Below, in pieces: positions 10,016 to 18,040 of a stretch of 64,000 nucleotides of DNA; position 1 is the stretch's first letter; each line of letters opens with the position of its first letter. Position numbers and translations under genes: made by a program. This DNA is from Stenotrophomonas aracearum (GTDB lineage: Bacteria > Pseudomonadota > Gammaproteobacteria > Xanthomonadales > Xanthomonadaceae). The DNA lies in NCBI RefSeq assembly GCF_031834615.1, contig NZ_CP115543.1:507001-571000 (forward strand), written 5' to 3'. The notes under the pieces are model-generated. The model was not told the DNA's origin, made no database searches, and worked only from the letters and a program-made list of their open reading frames with translations.

Positions 10016-11176
10016 ATGGACGTAATCGCAACTAGCTTCGGTCGGCTACAGCAATTCAACTGGCGACCTCAAGATTCGCTCACTGTGGTGGCTGGGGAAA
10101 ACGGTAGTGGGAAAAGTCAGCTGCTGCGAAGTGTTGCACTTGACGGTCTTAACCATGGAAGCAGGGTGGTTGCTCTAGCTTGCTCGGTTCACGACAAGTT
10201 CGTCGGGCTTAAGATGGGGTCGTCTCACTATGCGCCCAACCGACGGGGGTCCAAGCCTGAGGCTGTTCTCAAAAACGCGATCATAGAAATTCAAAGTCGT
10301 GACGAACTTCAGCTCCGCACCTTGTCCCGTCTGCTTGAATACTGCAATTTCGACCCTGTCATAGGCGTGCGTGTAAGGTTCGATAGAGATAGGCTGTACG
10401 AGTCAGATGTCAGTACTCTCATTTCCCAAGAGCTGTCAGACTGGCGTAAGCGAGAGGACGCTCGGTCGCTCATTCACTTGCTCAGGGCGGGAGACTTCGG
10501 CGAAACGCAATGGGTGAATTTCGCAGGCAGCCATTACGAGTTCTCAGCTGAGCGTTCACTGATCAATATAGTGGCGATGGAGCGTCTTCTTGTTAAGGTG
10601 GGACTTATAGAGAGCATTTCCATCTCTCTCAGAAAGTCAGGCCGTGAGATACCTCTCCAGCAAGCTAGCTCGGGCGAACTGTCGCTGATCGCGTCCTTAC
10701 TCTTCATCTCATCAAAAGTTAATGGCGCTGATCTGCTGCTAATCGACGAGCCAGAAAACAGCCTGCATCCCAGGTGGCAGCGAGACTACATTGATCTGAT
10801 CGCTGCGGCAATTGGCTACTCAGACATCAGGGTGGTTATAGCAACTCATTCACCAATACTGGTTCTCTCCACCCTAAATACGACGATGTCGAAGAGAGTA
10901 TTGGTTCTCTCGGATACATTCGAGGAGCGAGTTGAGCTGGAAATGTCCAGCCTCGAGGAAGTCCTGGCGGAGGTTTTCCACTCGTACACGCCGAGAAATA
11001 CGTATCTGAGTTCAACTCTTGTCGAACTGATGGACAAATTTGAGGCTGGTCGAATTTCCAAGGCCGATGTGGCGAGTAAGCTTCAGGCAATTGATAAGTC
11101 TGGCGTAGACGATCGACAGAGGGATGCGCTTAATACTGTTTGGCAGGTTGTTCAGCGGAACGGGGGCAGATTGTGA
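10016..11176 (+). CDS. Septu-like AAA/OLD-type ATPase (PtuA-like)
   Basis: A 386-residue ABC/SMC-like ATPase. Walker A GENGSGKS is at residues 27-34, the signature ASSGELSLIASL near 217, Walker B LLLIDEPENSLHPRWQ near 240, and the switch histidine in ATHSP near 278. There is no Toprim or other nuclease domain; the last 70 residues are helical. The next gene is an HNH nuclease whose start overlaps this stop, the operon layout of Septu (PtuA/PtuB), where the ATPase gates the nuclease during phage attack. At 386 residues it is shorter than the PtuA proteins I know, so it may be a compact variant. A very G-rich ribosome site precedes the ATG. Base composition is much more AT-rich than aceE, which suggests transfer. 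Confidence 0.8.
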   Translation: MDVIATSFGRLQQFNWRPQDSLTVVAGENGSGKSQLLRSVALDGLNHGSRVVALACSVHDKFVGLKMGSSHYAPNRRGSKPEAVLKNAIIEIQSRDELQLRTLSRLLEYCNFDPVIGVRVRFDRDRLYESDVSTLISQELSDWRKREDARSLIHLLRAGDFGETQWVNFAGSHYEFSAERSLINIVAMERLLVKVGLIESISISLRKSGREIPLQQASSGELSLIASLLFISSKVNGADLLLIDEPENSLHPRWQRDYIDLIAAAIGYSDIRVVIATHSPILVLSTLNTTMSKRVLVLSDTFEERVELEMSSLEEVLAEVFHSYTPRNTYLSSTLVELMDKFEAGRISKADVASKLQAIDKSGVDDRQRDALNTVWQVVQRNGGRL

Positions 11177-11787
11177 GGTGTTATGAGCTGAACTTCACTT
11201 CGTTAGAGCTCCAACTGATTGATTCCGCCTGGGCCAATGGTGTTCTTGATTGGAGCTCTGCTGATCTACTTCCGGTGCGATCAAAAATTAGGCGGCTGCA
11301 TCGTGCCATTCAGAACGACAGGTGCTGTTACTGTAGAAAGTGGTTCGCGGAGGATCACGCGCTTGCGGTCGATATCGAGCATATCCTTCCGAAGGCGAGA
11401 TATAGGTCTCGTGCAATTATGCCAGTTAATTTAAGCGTGGCGTGCAAGAGATGCAACATGCTAATTAAGAGGGACAAGGTTGATTTTGTTATCGGATCGC
11501 TGGCTTTTGATTCTGATGACGATGTTGCGGACTCGTCCAGGTACACGATCATTCATCCAAATGTCGACTTGTACAGCCAGCATATTGCGGTCACTTTGGT
11601 CCTATTGGACGACAATACATTTGCGAGGTATACAATATTAAGAGAGTCGGCGAAGGGCGCGGCCACCGTTGACTTCTTCGAGCTCAGAACCTTGGAGAGG
11701 GATACCCTTAGCGAAATTCAAGGGCTCGCGAGTTCGAGTAGCGATGAAAGGGCAATCAGCATAAGGAAGATGCTCGGGGTCGCCTAG
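11173..11787 (+). CDS. HNH endonuclease, PtuB-like effector
   Basis: A 204-residue protein with a treble-clef HNH nuclease core: zinc CxxC at 51-54 (CCYC), catalytic DIEH at 67-70 followed by ILPKARY, Asn86 in VNLSVACKRCN, and the second CxxC at 91-94. A C-terminal region of about 100 residues has no recognised domain. I place the start at GTG 11173, because it forms a GTGA overlap with the ATPase stop, typical of translational coupling; a TTG 33 bases upstream is also open. By analogy with Septu and retron-Ec78 PtuB it should cut nucleic acid (DNA or tRNA) once the ATPase releases it. That target is inference. Confidence 0.8.
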   Translation: MRCYELNFTSLELQLIDSAWANGVLDWSSADLLPVRSKIRRLHRAIQNDRCCYCRKWFAEDHALAVDIEHILPKARYRSRAIMPVNLSVACKRCNMLIKRDKVDFVIGSLAFDSDDDVADSSRYTIIHPNVDLYSQHIAVTLVLLDDNTFARYTILRESAKGAATVDFFELRTLERDTLSEIQGLASSSSDERAISIRKMLGVA

Positions 11788-12338
11788 ATCTAAGTTGTGG
11801 TGCCCTCGTGGACTAGAGCTAGTCAAAATTCATGCCGAGAGGTCGTCCATTTACCAGGGCAGTCTGAGTTCGAGTCGCACTCTGTTGTCCAAAAAGCGAC
11901 CACTGGAGTGTGGAGAGGCAGCATCTCTTGAAGTACCAAGCAAGGCATGTAAGTCTCGCCCAAAGTCCAACAGTACCGAGAGGAATCCCGGTGAAGGATT
12001 ACTAGAGCTTCCGCGCATATCATTAAGCTATACCCGACTTGGACGACTTTTCGCTACATTCGGAATGCGGGCGCCGATTCCTAAGCGTTTGCTAAACAGT
12101 AGTGCCGACGCCCCGGCTAGGTTTGAGTTGTACGCATGAGCTGAGATCTGAATTGAAGGAGTAATTATTCTTGGTTGACTGCTGCCCCTGATCATAGGGA
12201 TCGTTCAAGTAGGCGCGTGGAAACTTGTGCCCTTACTCCCTCGTTCAAGATGCTAGAAGGCTTGTGTCAAGTAGAGCGCGTTCTTCTGCACTTAGCAGGT
12301 TGTTCGGCAAAACATACTTCGAGTCAGGGAGAGACAAG
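11788..12338. other. 551-bp non-coding gap in the island with a tRNA-3'-end-like stretch
   Basis: No convincing gene is visible. GACTAG-AG-CTAGTC is a short palindrome near 11811-11824. At 11864-11891 the spacing 5 + TTCGAGT + 5 + 7 + 1 + CCA copies a tRNA T-arm, acceptor strand, discriminator base and CCA end. However, only 3 of 5 T-stem pairs form and no matching 5' acceptor strand is present upstream, so it is not an intact tRNA. It could be a decayed tRNA, an attachment-site remnant or an unknown small RNA. The distal part should hold the promoter of the next gene. Confidence 0.35.
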
Positions 12339-13961
12339 ATGGCTAGCATTCAACTGAGCTTGCGGCTTTGTAAGTCTGGGGTGTCGCTGAAGACGGTGGT
12401 CGATTCATTCGACGACATGAAGCCATACAAGGCGGATCGCGGCTTTGTCCTGATTTCCCAGAAGAAGGAGGGTGTTCCAGATTGGCTATCGGTGTTGAGG
12501 AGCGAAAGCCTCTCGAAAATCCCTGATCTGCATACAATGAGCTGTGGCGCCGCGTACGTAATGGAAGTTCAGTACAAGGCCAAAAAGTACGTTGTTGCGT
12601 ACACGTTTGGTACTGCGCACCATCGGCTTGAAGATGACCTGTTTGAGCCCCGATTCGGGCTCCGCGTCGCTCTTAACCTCATCGAGAGTAACAAGCTGCG
12701 AAACATGGATGTGGCAAGCCTTGATGCATCTACTTTGAAGACAAGAATGCAGGCTAGTCGCTCGACATCCGTGAATGACTTCGGCCTCGATGTGAACCAG
12801 GATCTCTTAACCCTCCTCTCTGGTGCATCAAGCGACGCATCTTTTGCACGTGCCGTTACTGGCCGCGATGCTATCTCAATGCGTGCAATGCCCTCTGCGG
12901 GATTCTTCAAGGATAAGGCGATTCAGGCAATTGAGATCTATAAGAAGCGCACGTACAAGAGCAAGTATCCCTGGGTTGATTACATTGACCCAGTCAAGGA
13001 CTCCGTCGTTCTGGCCGCGCTTGAACGAGATCTGTTTGATGAGTTGGTGCAGATTGCGTCTGGTCATCCGACAGATGCTAGCCTCTCAACACCGGACATA
13101 TCGGACCCACTCGTGGCAGAGGCGGTCACATATGCGGGCGCTGGAATGAGGCCGGGAAAGAAGAAGGTCTTCGATGAGATCGACATATATGACTATGTCT
13201 CGGAGATTAAAGCATCCTTGCTAGGCGGGAGGCTGGCAATGGATGAAATGCGTGCTAGTCATAGGATAGTCATGGAAGATCAGGCAACTGGCATTCCTCG
13301 CAGCGAGAGGGTTTTCAGGTCGATCAACTTCGAGGTTTCACGCGCTGGGCTGAGATACGTCCTGTTTGGGGGTTCTTGGTACCAGGTTGATGCAAAGCAC
13401 GCGAAGTCTGTGGAGGATGAATTCAATTCATTTCTCATTCCGAAGGCGATCTTCAAGCCGACCACAGCAAGGAATGAGCGGCAGTACATTGAAGAACTTA
13501 ACTCGCGCTCGGATCTTCTCAACATGGATCAGACGAAGATTGATCCAGCGGGTACAACACAGGCAAATATTGAGCCCTGTGACTTCTTGTCGACGAAGAA
13601 GCATTTGATTCATCTTAAGGACGCCGCCGCATCCAGTTCAATGAGCCACCTCTGGAGCCAAGGTCAGGTGTCTTGCACGTTGATGATGACAGACGGCATA
13701 TTTCGGGAGAAGTTCATCAAAGAGGCAAAGAAGAGAGAGACAAAGTACAAAAAGAAAGGATTCTCGGAACTTCTTCCATCAAAGTCTGCTGCGCCTGATC
13801 CATCAAAATTCACCGTGGTGTTTGGTGTAATGCGGGCGAGGAACAGGAAGAATGGTCAACTTGACGTTCCGTTCTTCAGTAAGGTAGCCATGCGGCCATC
13901 GCTAACAGCGATTCGCCTGATGAGCTATAAGGTCTTCGTCGAAATAATTGAGAAGGTCTAG
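12339..13961 (+). CDS. TIGR04141 / DUF6119 sporadically distributed protein
   Basis: A 540-residue soluble protein. I assign it to the TIGR04141 (DUF6119) family from two parts: IHLKDAAASSSMSHLWSQG near residues 424-442, and the C-terminal VVFGVM ... LDVPFFSKVAMRPSLTAIR. Members are patchily distributed and occur in mobile or restriction-rich regions; their biochemistry is unknown to me. The N-terminal 150 residues (SIQLSLRLCKSGVSLKTVV, AAYVMEVQYKAKKYVVAYTFG) look like a separate alpha/beta domain. ATG 12339 is chosen for its AGGGAGAG ribosome site; an upstream extension to 12225 lacks one. The gene shares the AT-rich composition and strand of the ATPase/HNH pair, so it may be a third component. 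Confidence 0.75.
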   Translation: MASIQLSLRLCKSGVSLKTVVDSFDDMKPYKADRGFVLISQKKEGVPDWLSVLRSESLSKIPDLHTMSCGAAYVMEVQYKAKKYVVAYTFGTAHHRLEDDLFEPRFGLRVALNLIESNKLRNMDVASLDASTLKTRMQASRSTSVNDFGLDVNQDLLTLLSGASSDASFARAVTGRDAISMRAMPSAGFFKDKAIQAIEIYKKRTYKSKYPWVDYIDPVKDSVVLAALERDLFDELVQIASGHPTDASLSTPDISDPLVAEAVTYAGAGMRPGKKKVFDEIDIYDYVSEIKASLLGGRLAMDEMRASHRIVMEDQATGIPRSERVFRSINFEVSRAGLRYVLFGGSWYQVDAKHAKSVEDEFNSFLIPKAIFKPTTARNERQYIEELNSRSDLLNMDQTKIDPAGTTQANIEPCDFLSTKKHLIHLKDAAASSSMSHLWSQGQVSCTLMMTDGIFREKFIKEAKKRETKYKKKGFSELLPSKSAAPDPSKFTVVFGVMRARNRKNGQLDVPFFSKVAMRPSLTAIRLMSYKVFVEIIEKV

Positions 13962-14132
13962 AAACGTAAGGGCGAGGGAGTGCTGCATCGTAAATTTCCA
14001 AGTCCGATAAAGTATCGATTCTTAGCGTTCGATACAGTGGGGCAGGCTCAATTACCACTCTTGATCGTACCCCATGCACGAGTCCCCGCTGACATGTTGA
14101 GTCAGCATTGGGGGCTCGAAGCGGAAGCTTTT

Positions 14133-14161
14133 GAGTCGCCCTGTCGCGGGCGGGGCGACTC
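14133..14161. terminator. possible terminator hairpin between convergent genes
   Basis: GAGTCGCCC and GGGCGACTC form a perfect 9-bp stem with an 11-base loop between the TIGR04141 gene and the convergent methyltransferase gene. No clear T tract follows on either strand, so termination is only likely. Confidence 0.4.
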
Positions 14162-14218
14162 GAAGTACGTGGGGGCGAGGCGCGTTGCTGCATGCCCACC
14201 GAACTGTCGATCACGCGG

Positions 14219-15544
14219 TTACCGAGAAACCGCCATTGCCAGTTGTCTTGGGTCACCGCCTGCTTGCTTTGACTTCTTAGCCCCACTCTTTCTATCTCGT
14301 TGTCCAATGGGACTGGCGATGCCCCAAAGCTTCGCCGCCTGAGCCAGGCTCAGCCTAAGTAGTGCGGCATCGCCAAGCTTAACTCTCTTCGACGGACGCT
14401 TTACTTCGATCCCAATCGCTTCTTTGACCTGCTTCGCCACAGCGCGCGCGAGCGGTGGTGGTACCGAATTTCCAATTTGGCGGGCGCCATGCCACTTGGT
14501 TTCATTGAACCGGAACCAATCTGGGAAGCCATGCAGGCGCGCCATCTCTCGGACGGTTACGCACCTGTCCCACTTGTAGTGGATGGGGCGAGGGCTAGTG
14601 AAGGCCCCTCTGGCCGAATCAGTGCCTGCTCTCAGCGTATTGCTCACGCCCTTAGGCGGCAGCTTCAGGAAGCGCGAGATGGGCTCAACGTCGCCTGGAG
14701 TCGTTTCAGCGAAACGTCCACGAGAAATGTCGCTGTGGTTGGACCGCATGCTGGAAGTCATCAGCAAGGGATCCCATTCGCGCTTGTAGCCGAAGGCCCA
14801 GCCGTCGGCCGTCTCGCACCGCATCAACTCGGCATACGCACTAGCCTTGCCGAACTTTTTCACCCGGACCTCGTCGATCACGTTCAGGTCTGAGAAGCGC
14901 TCAGCATCGGGCAAATCGTCCAGGGCATCCTTGCAAGTCGGTCCGTACGGAAGCGTTGCATCCTTGGAGCCGGGCTTGGCAGTAAGGGGGGCGGGATACT
15001 TCGGCACGGTTAGGCCGCGCTTGGCGCCCATCAGGAACAAGCGCTGGCGGTCCTGGGGTACGCCATAAGAATAGGCGTTCAGCACCTTCCAGTCCTTGAC
15101 GACGTCATAACCCGCCGCCTCGAACTCTTCAATAAGCTCTTCCAAGAACTTGCGATGCTTGCCGAGCGTCAACCCCTTAACGTTCTCGAAGACAAAGTAG
15201 CTTGCGTCGAGCTCACGAACAATGCGCACGAAATCCTTAACCAGGGAATTACGCGGATCGTCGATGGCACGCTGCCCCATCAGGGAGAAGCCCTGGCAGG
15301 GAGCGCCACCGAACACGACGTCGATCTTGCTAGAGCCCACTCCGGCAGCCTCACGAATCTGGTCGCCGCTCAAGTCGGTGACAGAGCGGGGGATCACCGC
15401 ACAGTTCGGGAAGTTGAAGGCGTGCACGGCTGCGTGGACAGGGTCAATCTCCACGGCGGCCACGACGTCGAAGCCTGCTTGCTCGAACCCGAGGCTAAGG
15501 CCGCCTGCGCCGGCGAAGAGGTCGATTCCGATGGGTCTGGTCAT
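14219..15544 (-). CDS. dcm: DNA (cytosine-5-)-methyltransferase
   Basis: A 441-residue C5-cytosine DNA methyltransferase with all main motifs. Motif I is DLFAGAGGLSLGFEQAG at residues 8-24. Motif IV is GGAPCQGFS with the catalytic Cys83. Motif VI is FENVKG at 119-124, motif VIII is GVPQDRQRLFLMGA, and motif X is RQIGNSVPPPLARAV near the C-terminus. A basic tail of about 60 residues rich in Lys and Arg follows motif X and is longer than needed. It modifies cytosine within an unknown recognition site to protect host DNA. It is divergent from a vsr gene, which repairs the T:G mismatches that 5-methylcytosine produces, so it belongs to a type II restriction-modification cluster. Confidence 0.95.
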   Translation of the reverse strand: MTRPIGIDLFAGAGGLSLGFEQAGFDVVAAVEIDPVHAAVHAFNFPNCAVIPRSVTDLSGDQIREAAGVGSSKIDVVFGGAPCQGFSLMGQRAIDDPRNSLVKDFVRIVRELDASYFVFENVKGLTLGKHRKFLEELIEEFEAAGYDVVKDWKVLNAYSYGVPQDRQRLFLMGAKRGLTVPKYPAPLTAKPGSKDATLPYGPTCKDALDDLPDAERFSDLNVIDEVRVKKFGKASAYAELMRCETADGWAFGYKREWDPLLMTSSMRSNHSDISRGRFAETTPGDVEPISRFLKLPPKGVSNTLRAGTDSARGAFTSPRPIHYKWDRCVTVREMARLHGFPDWFRFNETKWHGARQIGNSVPPPLARAVAKQVKEAIGIEVKRPSKRVKLGDAALLRLSLAQAAKLWGIASPIGQRDRKSGAKKSKQAGGDPRQLAMAVSR

Positions 15545-15676
15545 GGCTGCAATTATAGATGGGACTAGGCTGTATGTCGATCGGAAAAGGGGGCGGACCT
15601 GGGTCGGAAAGCCCCTGTTCCGGGGCGCCTATCCTGAAGGCAGTCAGTCTCAGGCGCTGAGAACCGGAGCTCTGGT

Positions 15677-16096
15677 ATGGACCGACTGACCCCCGAGCGC
15701 CGCAGTTGGCTGATGGCACAGGTGCGGTCAGCCAACACCAAGCCGGAGGTTGCGGTGCGGTCCCTGCTCCACAGGCTGGGCTACCGATTTCGGCTGCATC
15801 GTCGCGACTTGCCTGGCACTCCGGACATCGTGCTGCCGGGGCGGAGGACGGTTATCTTTGTCCATGGCTGCTTTTGGCACGGTCACAGCTGCAAGCGGGA
15901 GAAGATGCCCAAATCGCGGTTGGACTACTGGGGACCTAAGATAGAGGCCAATCGACAGAGAGACCGTCGGAAGTGCAAGGCGCTGAGGGATCTCGGCTGG
16001 CACGTGACCGAAGTGTGGGAGTGTGAGCTAAAGTACCCCGCACGGCTGGCGCGGAAGCTGGTGAGATCGCTCTCTGGTCGAGCTACGTCGCCTTAG
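15677..16096 (+). CDS. vsr: very short patch repair endonuclease
   Basis: A 139-residue Vsr endonuclease, which nicks 5' of the T in T:G mismatches left by 5-methylcytosine deamination. Visible are RSANTKPEVAVRSLLHRLGYRFRLH, the catalytic PDIVLPGRRTVIFVHGCFWHGH with Asp50 (like Asp51 of E. coli Vsr) and the His/Cys zinc ligands, and LGWHVTEVWECEL near the end. Its mismatch specificity should match the site of the divergent methyltransferase. The 132-bp gap to dcm holds both promoters. The 271-residue nuclease candidate follows 35 bases downstream on the same strand. Confidence 0.95.
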   Translation: MDRLTPERRSWLMAQVRSANTKPEVAVRSLLHRLGYRFRLHRRDLPGTPDIVLPGRRTVIFVHGCFWHGHSCKREKMPKSRLDYWGPKIEANRQRDRRKCKALRDLGWHVTEVWECELKYPARLARKLVRSLSGRATSP

Positions 16097-16131
16097 AACT
16101 GCTGGTGCAATTGAGTGTAAAGGACGCCTAG

Positions 16132-16947
16132 ATGGGAAAGCCCGAGAAGGAAGCGAAGCTGAACCGGTACTCCGAGATCGTTGGAGAGGTCTTTCGGAAG
16201 AACTATAAGCCGGGTGCGACATCTGTGCCGTTCGAGCGAGAGCAGTTCCTCGAGGCCGCTGTTGAGCGCGGGGTTGCTTTGCCGAAGAACCTCGGGGATG
16301 CCATCTATTCTTTCAAGTATCGCTCTAGCCTGCCGGCATCCATCCAGGCCACCGCTCCCGAGGGTTTGGAGTGGGGCATCTACGGTGCTGGCCGCGCGAA
16401 GTACGAGTTCCGGCTGGAGCGGCCGCTCGAGATCGTGCCGCGCCTAAATCAACTTGTCGTAAAGATCCCCGACGCTACCCCGGAGATCATCCAGGCCCAT
16501 GCGCTAGGCGACGAGCAGGCCCTGCTGGCCAAGGTTCGCTACAACCGCCTGGTCGACATTTTCTTAGGCATTACCGCGTCATCGCTGCAGAACCATTTGC
16601 GAACGACCGTGAAAGGCATTGGGCAGATCGAGATCGATGAGCTGTACGTGGGCTTAGATCGACACGGTTGCCAGTACGTTGTCCCCGTCCAGGCCAAGGG
16701 TGGAAAGGACAAGCATGGTCGTCAGCAGACTGAGCAGGACATCGCGTGCTGTCGCGAGAAGTTCCCAGGATTGGTGTGCCGGCCGGTGTCCGCGCAGTTC
16801 ATCAATCCGAACAAGATCGCTATGTTCGAACTTGCGCTGCAAGATGACGAAATCAGGGTGGTGTCCGAGGAACACTACGAATTGGTGACCTCGGCCAGCA
16901 TCACGCCCAGCGACCTGGCCATCTACGCGGGCCGGGGTCGGGTGTAG
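16132..16947 (+). CDS. candidate type II restriction endonuclease
   Basis: A 271-residue protein that I do not recognise by name. Near residues 165-190 it has IGQIEIDELYVGLDRHG followed by QYVVPVQAKGGKDK, the spacing of a PD-(D/E)XK nuclease core with Q-A-K in place of the usual E-x-K. The N-terminal third (YSEIVGEVFRKNYKPGATSVPF, SFKYRSSLPASI) may be a DNA-recognition domain. It is transcribed with vsr from the promoter opposite dcm, the usual place for the restriction enzyme of a C5-methylase system. The alternative is that the HNH gene at 16999 is the restriction enzyme and this protein is an accessory. Confidence 0.6.
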   Translation: MGKPEKEAKLNRYSEIVGEVFRKNYKPGATSVPFEREQFLEAAVERGVALPKNLGDAIYSFKYRSSLPASIQATAPEGLEWGIYGAGRAKYEFRLERPLEIVPRLNQLVVKIPDATPEIIQAHALGDEQALLAKVRYNRLVDIFLGITASSLQNHLRTTVKGIGQIEIDELYVGLDRHGCQYVVPVQAKGGKDKHGRQQTEQDIACCREKFPGLVCRPVSAQFINPNKIAMFELALQDDEIRVVSEEHYELVTSASITPSDLAIYAGRGRV

Positions 16948-16998
16948 CCATCCGGGGAAGTCTCTCTGCCGGCCCGAGTCTTTGGTGGCAGCAGATCG

Positions 16999-17892
16999 CT
17001 AAGAGCTGCCGAATCGGTTCACTCTATGCCAGTCAAGGTACGTTGGGTGGGGTCTGTCGCTGATCTTCTCAGGCACAGTCATCACCTCGCGGAGGGGCAG
17101 TGCCGCAAGGGCGTCGTGGTGCTTCGCAGAGCGAAGAACTCTGTAGTCGTCGCCAATCGAAATCAGGCCTCGATCAAATAGCCAGTGAACCGTCGCGGTC
17201 ATGGCGATGCCATTGCGGACGCTGTCCGGTCCGTTCTCCTCAACGGGCAAGATGTGCGCCCCCTGGACCTCCGGACGACCCTTTTTATCCAAGAATCGGA
17301 GCCCGGTGATGGCGCAAGTATTCGCGTACACGATTCTGACGTGCCTGCGAAACGCCACGTCTCGAATCTTTCGCGTGAGCGTCGTCGTGGCCGTTGGCCG
17401 CTCGGTGAGGGGTGGGGCCGGGGGCAAAGGATCGAAGCCTTCCTCGTAAGCCTCGACACGGGCTTCCTCTATTGAGGGGCCGAGGCCAGCGGTGATGATT
17501 GCTGAAAACTCCTCGTCCGGGATTAGGCGCACGGATCGACCGAACGCGCCCCTGTTGGTTGAGCCATCATCCTTCTGTAGAAGACTTTCCCAGTAGCGTC
17601 CGTTGACCTTGAATGGCACCTTCTCGTCGAACGCCACGTATCCGGCAAGGTCGGCGAAATGGTGATCGGCGCGGTTGGGGTCCGGCCGAACCCTGACTAT
17701 TCGAGCAGTCGCGAAATAGGACTGGGATCCGGAACGATCAAGGCCGGTACTTCTTCGCGGTTCGTAGAACACCACAAGGTCCCCTTTAGCCTCCATCACT
17801 TGTCTGAGATAGGTATTCGGGAAGTGATACCAGTGTTCTTTTAAGTCTTCGTAGGCGGAGTTTTCCGCAGCTGTAAGGACGGCCTTGGTCAT
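16999..17892 (-). CDS. HNH_2-type endonuclease
   Basis: A 297-residue protein. The C-terminal domain is of the HNH_2 class: CAITGLRFLDKKGRPEVQGAH, then the ILPVEENGPDSVRNGIAM and HWLFDRGL parts that carry the remaining catalytic and metal residues. The N-terminal 150 residues (HWYHFPNTYLRQVMEAKGDLVVFYEPRR and a following beta-rich part) look like an EVE/PUA-like or DNA-reading domain, but this is inference. ATG 17892 has GGAGAG seven bases upstream; ATG 17904 lies at the edge of an inverted repeat and has no ribosome site. It converges on the 271-residue gene and probably belongs to the same restriction cluster. Confidence 0.75.
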   Translation of the reverse strand: MTKAVLTAAENSAYEDLKEHWYHFPNTYLRQVMEAKGDLVVFYEPRRSTGLDRSGSQSYFATARIVRVRPDPNRADHHFADLAGYVAFDEKVPFKVNGRYWESLLQKDDGSTNRGAFGRSVRLIPDEEFSAIITAGLGPSIEEARVEAYEEGFDPLPPAPPLTERPTATTTLTRKIRDVAFRRHVRIVYANTCAITGLRFLDKKGRPEVQGAHILPVEENGPDSVRNGIAMTATVHWLFDRGLISIGDDYRVLRSAKHHDALAALPLREVMTVPEKISDRPHPTYLDWHRVNRFGSS

Positions 17893-17905
17893 GGCACTCT
17901 CCATG

Positions 17906-17924
17906 TGATAGGTCTAGCCTATCA
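17906..17924 (-). promoter_or_regulatory. inverted repeat operator upstream of the HNH_2 gene
   Basis: TGATAGG, spacer TCTAG, CCTATCA: perfect 7-bp arms, 14 bases before the chosen start codon. Such boxes next to restriction genes are often bound by control proteins. No controller gene is visible nearby. Confidence 0.5.
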
Positions 17925-18040
17925 GGCCGAATGCGACAAGTTAAGTGCGGCGCCAGCAGCCCTAGATCGATTCTTCTAGTACTCCGCAGACGGCACGTAG
18001 TGACTCAGATGTCACGGCCGGCCGGGCCGTTAGATGTCTG

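Noticed and set aside
11864..11891. A functional tRNA gene
   Set aside because: The 3' half has the right spacing, but the T-stem has only three of five pairs and no complementary 5' acceptor strand or anticodon stem is present.
11795..12139. A 114-residue gene in the gap after the HNH gene
   Set aside because: Low-complexity Ser/Arg/Leu composition, no ribosome site and no motif; it looks like chance open sequence.
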